Shown in pieces: positions 6,244-10,298 of a stretch of 10,298 bases of DNA; positions within the stretch are counted from its first letter, which is position 1, and each line of letters begins with the position of its first letter. A program made the position numbers and the translations under genes. Source of the stretch: Candidatus Woesearchaeota archaeon (GTDB lineage: Archaea; Nanobdellota; Nanobdellia; Woesearchaeales; JABIAG01); NCBI GenBank assembly GCA_019323235.1, contig JAHWHN010000126.1, positions 1 through 10,298 on the forward strand, given 5' to 3'. The notes beneath the pieces are model-generated. The model was not told the origin of the DNA, did no database searches, and saw nothing but the letters and a program-made list of their open reading frames with translations.

Positions 6244-6966
6244 TTAATCTAACATTTCCAGAAATTTTTCGGGTTCTAATGCTTCTCTAGCATTCAACAA
6301 AGGAACTTCCCATTCATCATCTTGACCAATTCTAGGACAAGCAGTATTAATCCAAATTTGAATGAAATTATAATCTTCACAATGTTTGAAATCAAAAGTA
6401 TTATCTACAAAAATGAATACTTTCTTACCTTCTTTCTCAAGTTTTTCTTTCAAACGTAAAGCCATACCTCTATGACACTGTCCAGGTTTGTTTGTTACCA
6501 AAATTCCAACTTTTTCAGAAGTTAATAATTTCAAAATTCTACCTTTAATTCTTTTTAATACTGGTTTCATTTCACTACTATTGTGAATTGTTAAAACATC
6601 AGTTGTTGGATCATAAACAATTAAATCTTTATCAATTTTAGAATATGCCATTGATAATAATAATGCATTATAATGGAATTTTCCATCACCAACATATAAT
6701 GCAGCATCTGCCTCAGAAATAATATCTTTTTCAAAAGAATCATGATATGAATCACAACCTAAAATTTGTCCTTTGTAATGAGTTCTTTTTGCTTTTGTAA
6801 TTAATACTTCAACATCATCAAGTTGTTTAGAAAATAATTCTGGATCTACAAATTGAACTGATGAAAAGACTGCTAGTTTCTTAATACCATTTGAAGAACA
6901 ATATTCTTTAACTTTCTTTAAATTTGGAGTTCCTTCCCATCTTGCTTCTACAAAAATAGTTTCCAT
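6244..6966 (-). CDS. dph2: Dph2 C-terminal part (diphthamide synthesis, domains 2 and 3)
   Basis: This 240-residue product covers the middle and C-terminal parts of archaeal Dph2, the iron-sulfur enzyme that moves the 3-amino-3-carboxypropyl group of SAM onto a histidine of elongation factor 2, the first step of diphthamide synthesis. GQILGCDSYH carries C71 and WINTACPRIGQDDEW carries C210; by comparison with Pyrococcus Dph2 these are the second and third ligands of the 4Fe-4S cluster. The first ligand is in the separate upstream product. YVGDGKFHYNAL and VTNKPGQCHRG are further family landmarks. The ATG at 6966 lies one base after the upstream stop, nine bases after a GGGAGG Shine-Dalgarno site. 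The frame differs from that of the upstream piece, so this is a split gene, a programmed frameshift or a sequence error. Confidence 0.85.
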   Translation of the reverse strand: METIFVEARWEGTPNLKKVKEYCSSNGIKKLAVFSSVQFVDPELFSKQLDDVEVLITKAKRTHYKGQILGCDSYHDSFEKDIISEADAALYVGDGKFHYNALLLSMAYSKIDKDLIVYDPTTDVLTIHNSSEMKPVLKRIKGRILKLLTSEKVGILVTNKPGQCHRGMALRLKEKLEKEGKKVFIFVDNTFDFKHCEDYNFIQIWINTACPRIGQDDEWEVPLLNAREALEPEKFLEMLD

Positions 6967-6967
6967 T

Positions 6968-7219
6968 TTACCATTCCTCCCTGTAAAACATTACATGGCC
7001 AAATGGCAAGAATAAATCATAATCGTTAATATTAGCAGGTAAATCACAAGCTCCAAAACAACTTGAGAACCAAATTTCAACAGTACAACCTTCCTTAGAT
7101 AGAGCATCAACTATTTCTTCAGCCCTTGGTTTTAAACCATCAGGAAGTTGGATTAAAATTCTTTTATATCCAGCAGTTCTTATTTTTTCAATAATTGAAT
7201 CTAGTTCTAAATCGTACAT
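6968..7219 (-). CDS. dph2: Dph2 N-terminal part (diphthamide synthesis, domain 1)
   Basis: The 83-residue product matches the first domain of archaeal Dph2: GYKRILIQLPDGLKPRAEEI is the characteristic start, and SSCFGACDLPANIND holds C58, equivalent to the first cluster cysteine (C59 of the Pyrococcus enzyme). It ends at FGHVMFYREEW with a TAA at 6970-6968, close to where domain 2 begins. Joined to the downstream piece the length is about 325 residues, near that of intact archaeal Dph2 (about 340). Nothing appears to be lost at the junction, and both pieces keep family motifs, which argues against ordinary decay. The ATG at 7219 is supported by a TATA-like TTTTTAAACT about 26 bases upstream. 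Confidence 0.82.
   Translation of the reverse strand: MYDLELDSIIEKIRTAGYKRILIQLPDGLKPRAEEIVDALSKEGCTVEIWFSSCFGACDLPANINDYDLFLPFGHVMFYREEW
6976..6981 (-). promoter_or_regulatory. Shine-Dalgarno site inside the end of dph2 part 1
   Basis: The minus strand reads GGGAGG, within the codons for Arg-Glu-Glu at the end of the first dph2 piece. Nine bases separate it from the ATG at 6966. It is one of the strongest ribosome-binding sites in the window, which favours independent initiation of the second piece. Confidence 0.6.
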
Positions 7220-7240
7220 GTTAGTATAGAAAATATAGTT

Positions 7241-7250
7241 AGTTTAAAAA
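7241..7250 (-). promoter_or_regulatory. TATA-like box of dph2
   Basis: The minus strand reads TTTTTAAACT, centred about 26 bases before the ATG at 7219. A second candidate, CTATATTTT at 7231-7239, sits too close to the start for the usual spacing. No Shine-Dalgarno sequence precedes the ATG. Confidence 0.4.
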
Positions 7251-7268
7251 ATTAATTAAAAAAATAAG

Positions 7269-7294
7269 AAAAAAAACAAAAACAAATGTTTTTG
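7269..7294 (-). terminator. Hairpin plus T-run terminator after the lysine-tail membrane protein
   Basis: The minus strand forms an 8-bp inverted repeat, CAAAAACA and TGTTTTTG (7294-7287 and 7284-7277), followed directly by eight T residues (7276-7269). It lies 12 bases after the stop at 7307. The arms are AT-rich, so the T run may be what matters for archaeal polymerase. Confidence 0.55.
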
Positions 7295-7306
7295 ATTAAT
7301 TTGAAA

Positions 7307-7603
7307 TTATTTTTTCTTTTTTGTTGTTTTCTTTTTTGTTGCTTTTTTAGCAGCTTTCTTAGCTGGTTTTTTAGAAGTCTTTGCAGCTTTTTTAGATTTA
7401 ATACCTAATGCAGCTTCAATATCAGCTTCTTCTTGTAAGATAAGATCTTCTTCTAAAAGAATTTTTTCAGTCATTCTCTCCATATTTAGATCAATTCTTG
7501 CAATTCTTCTTTCCAACACAACTAATACTCTTAAAGAATAGACAATCGCAGCTAAAGTAGCTAGTATGATTGACAATGTTATTCCTTCAAATCCTAATGG
7601 CAT
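7307..7603 (-). CDS. Small membrane protein with a histone-H1-like lysine/alanine tail
   Basis: This 98-residue protein has three parts. Residues about 6-30 are a hydrophobic helix (ITLSIILATLAAIVYSLRVL), a likely membrane anchor with few residues ahead of it. Residues about 30-65 are a charged, probably coiled-coil helix (VLERRIARIDLNMERMTEKI and following acidic residues). Residues 69-98 are almost only Lys, Ala and Thr with one Pro, much like the tail of histone H1 or bacterial H1-like proteins. With the tail on the cytoplasmic side it could hold DNA or RNA to the membrane; this is inference. A near-perfect GGGGTGAT Shine-Dalgarno sequence upstream and a terminator after it mark it as a genuine single-gene unit. 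The family is not recognised. Confidence 0.75.
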   Translation of the reverse strand: MPLGFEGITLSIILATLAAIVYSLRVLVVLERRIARIDLNMERMTEKILLEEDLILQEEADIEAALGIKSKKAAKTSKKPAKKAAKKATKKKTTKKKK

Positions 7604-7606
7604 TTT

Positions 7607-7614
7607 ATCACCCC
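7607..7614 (-). promoter_or_regulatory. Shine-Dalgarno site of the lysine-tail protein
   Basis: GGGGTGAT on the minus strand ends three bases before the ATG at 7603. GGTGAT is the exact complement of the archaeal 16S 3' end, so initiation should be efficient. Confidence 0.65.
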
Positions 7615-7622
7615 TTTTTTCA

Positions 7623-7642
7623 ATATAAGTATAGACTTATAT
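7623..7642. promoter_or_regulatory. Candidate operator (ATATAAGT-N4-ACTTATAT)
   Basis: Two perfect 8-bp inverted arms (7623-7630 and 7635-7642) flank a 4-base spacer. The site lies between a TATA-like box (TTTTATAATC, minus strand 7654-7645) and the likely transcription start of the lysine-tail gene, where archaeal repressors typically act. The TrmB-family gene next door is one possible binder. Confidence 0.4.
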
Positions 7643-7644
7643 AG

Positions 7645-7654
7645 ATTATAAAAT
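7645..7654 (-). promoter_or_regulatory. TATA box of the lysine-tail gene
   Basis: The minus strand reads TTTTATAATC, centred near 7650, predicting a start near 7624 and a leader of about 20 bases that includes the Shine-Dalgarno site. CTATATAAGT at 7643-7634 is a second candidate, but its start would fall inside that site. Confidence 0.4.
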
Positions 7655-7699
7655 ACAAAATAGAAAATGGAGTTTAAAAACTTTTCGATTATAATTATA

Positions 7700-7733
7700 G
7701 ATTAGAAAGAAAATTAAAGATAATTAAAAAAAA
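7700..7733 (-). terminator. T-rich terminator region after the TrmB-family gene
   Basis: On the minus strand the stop of the TrmB-family gene is followed by TTTAATTTTTTTAATTATC and more T-rich sequence, including a run of seven T. There is no hairpin; this is the simple T-tract type. Confidence 0.4.
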
Positions 7734-8483
7734 TTAAATTAAAGCCCATTTGGCTTCAAAGAAATCCTTTAACATATTTACAGAATATTCTGAATTCATA
7801 CTTACAACAGAATCTTCATTATCTAAGAACATTAAAGCATTATTATCAGTTACACAGAATTTTTTAACGTCTTCAACGAATTTTACTTCTGCGAATTTTA
7901 ATACTTCAGCTAATAAATCTTTAGAAATTTTATTGTCAGTAATTATTTTTACTTTATGACCACTGTTTTTAGCAATTACTTCTTTGATCATATCTTTTGT
8001 TTGTAATAATCTTTGAGAATCGATTGATAATAAAATGTTTGTTGAGTTTTTAATCATATAATTAATATGACTATCAATATTATCTTTATTTTTAATTAAT
8101 CCAGCTAATTCTTCTGCTCTAACATCTTTTTTGTTTGAATCAAATAATTCATTTAAAGTGTTCATTAAATCACTGTCTTTAACATTATTAAGAATATTGA
8201 CTTGTTCTTGAAAATCTTGTTTATATTTTTGTTTTAATCTATCTAGAACTTCTGATGGAGCAACTGAGATGTATTTAATTGGTTTACCAACTTTCATCAT
8301 TATGAAACCTTTTTTCTCTAAAGTTTCTAAAACGTCGTAACATCTACTTCTTGGAACTCCTGCTAATTCACTCAAGGAACCAGCTGAATCAGATCCTTTC
8401 ATTAGTAAAGCAAGCCAAATTTTGCTTTCATATGAATTTAAATTAAATATTTTTAATTTGCTTATTAGTTCATTTGATATCAT
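7734..8483 (-). CDS. TrmB-family transcriptional regulator
   Basis: The 249-residue protein begins with a winged helix (residues about 8-85): FNLNSYESKIWLALLMKG, then SAGSLSELAGVPRSRCYDVL as the helix-turn-helix, and LEKKGFIMMKVGKPIKYISV as the wing. GVPRSRCYDVLETLEKKGF is the hallmark of TrmB-like regulators. A helical linker (about 85-115) is followed by a C-terminal alpha/beta domain (about 130-249) resembling the PLD-like effector part of the family; ILLSID and HKVKIITDN are its strands. TrmB proteins usually sense sugars, but no sugar gene is near, and the ligand is unknown. The ATG at 8483 has a TATA box 25 bases upstream, giving a leaderless mRNA. It diverges from the aIF2-beta operon. 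Confidence 0.85.
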   Translation of the reverse strand: MISNELISKLKIFNLNSYESKIWLALLMKGSDSAGSLSELAGVPRSRCYDVLETLEKKGFIMMKVGKPIKYISVAPSEVLDRLKQKYKQDFQEQVNILNNVKDSDLMNTLNELFDSNKKDVRAEELAGLIKNKDNIDSHINYMIKNSTNILLSIDSQRLLQTKDMIKEVIAKNSGHKVKIITDNKISKDLLAEVLKFAEVKFVEDVKKFCVTDNNALMFLDNEDSVVSMNSEYSVNMLKDFFEAKWALI

Positions 8484-8486
8484 AAG

Positions 8487-8494
8487 TACTAGTA
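8487..8494. promoter_or_regulatory. Palindrome TACTAGTA by the TrmB-family start
   Basis: This 8-bp perfect palindrome lies between the TATA box and the predicted start of the TrmB-family mRNA. Its place suits autorepression, but a short palindrome can arise by chance. Confidence 0.25.
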
Positions 8495-8503
8495 AAATTA
8501 TTT

Positions 8504-8513
8504 TATTTATAAA
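8504..8513 (-). promoter_or_regulatory. TATA box of the TrmB-family gene
   Basis: The minus strand reads TTTATAAATA, identical to the box before the gene at 357 and centred about 25 bases before the ATG at 8483. The predicted mRNA is leaderless. Confidence 0.65.
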
Positions 8514-8578
8514 GATTCTGGATTTTTAACTATTTTAGAGTGGTAATAAGCAGAAAAAATAGACTAATAACGATAATA

Positions 8579-8586
8579 TTTATAAA
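8579..8586 (+). promoter_or_regulatory. TATA box of the aIF2-beta operon
   Basis: TTTATAAA is centred about 26 bases upstream of the ATG at 8609. It falls inside the longer open frame that begins at 8540, which shows that the 5' 69 bases of that frame are promoter, not coding. Confidence 0.65.
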
Positions 8587-8608
8587 ACAGCCACTTATTT
8601 TAAGGAAT

Positions 8609-9016
8609 ATGAATTATGAAGATATGTTAAATACTGCTTTAGAAAATATGCCTGAAGTAGTTCATGAAAGAGAAAGATTCGAAATTCCTAAAATCAGAGG
8701 AAGATTAGAAGGTAATAAAACTGTTCTAACTAATTTGAATGAAATTGCAGATATTTTAAGTAGACCAATCGATCATATTTTCAAATTCTTATTAAAAGAA
8801 TTAGCTGCTCCTGGAAAACTAGAAGGTAATCAGGGAATTCTTGGGACTAAAATACCATCTGAAAAAATAAATGATAAAATAAAAAAGTATGCTGAAGAAA
8901 CCGTTATTTGTAAAGAATGTGGTAAACCAGAGACTGAATTAAATGAAGAAAATGGTATTGTTTATTTAAAATGTAATGCTTGTGCTGCTAAATATGCAGT
9001 TAAGACAAGACTATAA
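8609..9016 (+). CDS. eif2b: Translation initiation factor aIF2, beta subunit
   Basis: The 135-residue protein is full length for archaeal aIF2-beta. It is part of the aIF2 alpha-beta-gamma complex, which brings initiator tRNA to the small ribosomal subunit. The N-terminal helix (MNYEDMLNTALENMP) binds the gamma subunit. The central domain contains RGRLEGNKTVLTNLNEIADI and HIFKFLLKELAAPGKLEGNQ, both strongly conserved. The C-terminal zinc ribbon uses C101 and C104 (CKEC) and C122 and C125 (CNAC). A start at 8540 would add 23 hydrophobic, basic residues absent from the family and would cover the TATA box, so the ATG at 8609 is chosen, in a leaderless mRNA. The S4-domain gene follows after eight bases. 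Confidence 0.96.
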   Translation: MNYEDMLNTALENMPEVVHERERFEIPKIRGRLEGNKTVLTNLNEIADILSRPIDHIFKFLLKELAAPGKLEGNQGILGTKIPSEKINDKIKKYAEETVICKECGKPETELNEENGIVYLKCNACAAKYAVKTRL

Positions 9017-9024
9017 TTCTTAAA

Positions 9025-9240
9025 ATGACAAAATATATTGAATTAAATACATTTCTGAATATAAGAGGCATTGCGTCATCTGGTGGAAATGCCAAACATA
9101 TTATTAGAAATGAAGAAATTAAAGTTAATGGAGATATTGAAACTAGAAATAAAAGAAAGTTATTTCCTAAAGATATAATCTCATATAATAATCAAACTTT
9201 CGAAGTGAAAGAAGAAGAATGTCAAAAATTAATACAATGA
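9025..9240 (+). CDS. S4-domain RNA-binding protein (YaaA/YbcJ-like)
   Basis: The 71-residue protein is one S4 domain. YIELNTFLNIRGIASSGGNA followed by KHIIRNEEIKVNGDIETRNK and KLFPKDIISYNNQTFEV matches the small stand-alone S4 proteins of the YaaA/YbcJ type, including the SGG-AK turn, the VNG hairpin and the R-KL-D-I end. It likely binds structured RNA, perhaps rRNA or tRNA. It begins eight bases after the aIF2-beta stop with no Shine-Dalgarno sequence, so it is cotranscribed and probably translated by reinitiation. Its end overlaps the convergent p30 gene by 12 bases. The family is clear, but the RNA target is unknown. Confidence 0.85.
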   Translation: MTKYIELNTFLNIRGIASSGGNAKHIIRNEEIKVNGDIETRNKRKLFPKDIISYNNQTFEVKEEECQKLIQ

Positions 9241-9669
9241 TTTCTTATTTAATAACCTTTCAAATGATTTTAAAACAAATGGATCTTCTTTTTTCTTAGA
9301 TAATGAAGCAATTTTTGTTTTAACATTATATTTTTTACAAATCAAATAATTTTGTTGTAATCTTCCAAGTATTTGATATTTATTCTTACAACCTTTAAAT
9401 TTAGAAAAAGAAAATCCAATTACTATATCTCGCTTTTTTGCTAATTTTGCTAAAACTTGATTGAATCCAGAATTTCTATAGAAGATAAAATCTTTATAAT
9501 TAGAATATTCAAAATTAAATATTAAATCTAATTGTTTTTTTTCTAAAATTTTTCTGAAATCTCCTTTTGCTTCATAAAAAATAGAGTTATCTTCACCAAT
9601 AAAATAGTCTTTAGATTCTTTAATTGTATAAACATCTTTCATTGGTTTTTCTGAAATTATAATATCCAT
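9229..9669 (-). CDS. rnp3: RNase P protein component p30 (short form)
   Basis: The protein resembles archaeal Rpp30, a TIM-barrel-like subunit of RNase P that helps the catalytic RNA cleave 5' leaders from pre-tRNA. GFNQVLAKLAKKRDIVIGFS is the core family segment, and LGRLQQNYLICKKYNVKTKI with the following ASLSKKKEDPF matches the next strand and helix. At 146 residues it is far shorter than the usual 210 to 230. The first barrel strands before the GFNQVLAKL block appear reduced, and the end after FERLLNK is shortened too. It may be a minimised subunit. The start at 9669 is backed by a TATA box about 24 bases upstream, and no earlier in-frame start fits that promoter. The 3' end overlaps the S4 gene. 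Confidence 0.8.
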   Translation of the reverse strand: MDIIISEKPMKDVYTIKESKDYFIGEDNSIFYEAKGDFRKILEKKQLDLIFNFEYSNYKDFIFYRNSGFNQVLAKLAKKRDIVIGFSFSKFKGCKNKYQILGRLQQNYLICKKYNVKTKIASLSKKKEDPFVLKSFERLLNKKSLY

Positions 9670-9687
9670 ATTATAATGAATAAAGAA

Positions 9688-9697
9688 TTTATTTAAA
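9688..9697 (-). promoter_or_regulatory. TATA box of the p30 gene
   Basis: The minus strand reads TTTAAATAAA, centred about 24 bases before the ATG at 9669. It lies in the 36-base gap after the neighbouring gene's stop at 9706 and predicts a leaderless p30 mRNA. Confidence 0.5.
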
Positions 9698-9705
9698 AAA
9701 CTATC

Positions 9706-10298
9706 TTAAATTTCATAACATTGTTTTCCAGCAGTTCCAAAATCTAAATCATTTGTTTCTATACAAAATTGGTCATAATCTCCTGCTGCAATAAAATCTT
9801 CAAATTGATATGAAGAAGAAATTGTGTTTGTTTCAATAGACTTCCTACTATTACCTTTAATTAAATAAGTTTCAAAAGATACTGATTTGTAAGCTATAAT
9901 ATTATAACTCACATCATAAGTAAAGAAACCATCTTCTGGTACTTTAACAATTGAAGGATTAAATAAAGTATCTATATTTTCATCACCTGTAGAGCTTCCT
10001 ATACTAGTTTCTTCATTGTTGAAAGTTTTACAAATAGTATTTGATGATGATTCAAAACATGCAATCCTAAATTCTTTATCAGTTGTTTTAACTCCAGAAC
10101 CCGTTTTATCTCCATAACCCATATTAATTAAACCATTCTGATCAATCAAACCAGAATCTCTTAATGCAATGGAATAAGTTTCTTGTTTACATTGTTTTAC
10201 ACCATAAATATACTCATAATTATTTCCATTCTTAGTAATATAAATATCAAATACATCTTTACATTCATTAACAACCGGAGGAACATAAATTGATTCAC
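9706..10298 (-). CDS. Partial cysteine-containing protein of unknown function, possibly extracellular
   Basis: The frame is open from the right edge to a TAA at 9708-9706, giving at least 196 residues of C-terminus; the start lies outside the window. A TTG at 10149 within the frame could be mistaken for the start, but coding-like sequence continues without a stop through 10298, so I extend the gene. The visible part is rich in Ser, Thr, Asn, Tyr and Asp, is strand-like, and has six cysteines (in ECKDV, KQCKQE, IACFE, TICKTF, QFCIE, KQCYEI), which would allow three disulfides. This fits a secreted or cell-surface domain. No membrane anchor is visible in this part, and no family is recognised. 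Confidence 0.65.
   Translation of the reverse strand, partial: ESIYVPPVVNECKDVFDIYITKNGNNYEYIYGVKQCKQETYSIALRDSGLIDQNGLINMGYGDKTGSGVKTTDKEFRIACFESSSNTICKTFNNEETSIGSSTGDENIDTLFNPSIVKVPEDGFFTYDVSYNIIAYKSVSFETYLIKGNSRKSIETNTISSSYQFEDFIAAGDYDQFCIETNDLDFGTAGKQCYEI

Noticed and set aside
7277..7294. Palindrome CAAAAACA-AA-TGTTTTTG as an operator for dph2
   Set aside because: It is followed on the minus strand by eight T and lies just after a stop codon, so a terminator explains it better.
7750..7959. Plus-strand open frame of 69 codons
   Set aside because: It is the reverse of the TrmB-family C-terminal domain, Ser/Thr/Asn-rich as expected of a shadow.
8540..8608. Longer aIF2-beta start adding 23 residues
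   Set aside because: The extension contains the TATA box, is hydrophobic and basic, and is not found in the family. The ATG at 8609 fits the promoter spacing.
9706..10149. Complete 147-residue gene starting at a TTG
   Set aside because: The same frame stays open to the window edge with similar composition and more cysteines, so the TTG is internal and the gene is partial.

Overview
The window is most likely a piece of an AT-rich archaeal genome, by eye about a quarter GC. Its genes are archaeal: translation initiation factor aIF2-beta, the diphthamide enzyme Dph2, the RNase P protein p30, a TrmB regulator, and an AbrB-PhoU regulator. Most promoters are a TATA box about 24 to 28 bases before a start codon, which predicts leaderless mRNAs. 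The low GC, short proteins and tight packing suggest a DPANN archaeon such as Woesearchaeota or Pacearchaeota. That placement is an inference and was not tested.

Layout from the left: a partial unknown gene (1-231, minus) faces away from a large two-part protein (357-3014, plus). That protein has an N-terminal helical-repeat half and a C-terminal half that I read as an APH/choline-kinase-type phosphotransferase. A histidine phosphatase follows after one base (3016-3582). Convergent to it is an AbrB-PhoU regulator (3572-4501, minus), divergent from an Lrp/AsnC regulator (4662-5114, plus). Then come four transcription units on the minus strand: an HxGH nucleotidyltransferase (5138-5560), a RelE-type toxin with its antitoxin (5601-6093), dph2 in two cistrons (6244-7219), and a small membrane protein with a histone-H1-like lysine tail (7307-7603).

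A TrmB-family regulator (7734-8483, minus) diverges from an aIF2-beta plus S4-domain operon (8609-9240, plus). That operon runs tail to tail into an unusually short RNase P p30 gene (9229-9669, minus). The window ends in a partial cysteine-containing protein, perhaps secreted (9706-10298, minus).

Translation and RNA maturation (aIF2-beta, S4 protein, p30, Dph2) form the recognisable core, mixed with three regulators and one toxin-antitoxin pair. The points most worth a second look are the break in dph2, with a strong Shine-Dalgarno sequence and the iron-sulfur ligands divided between the two products, and the helical-repeat/kinase fusion next to a phosphatase. No gene-free stretch exceeds about 160 bases. 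I saw no tRNA, rRNA, CRISPR array or insertion sequence.
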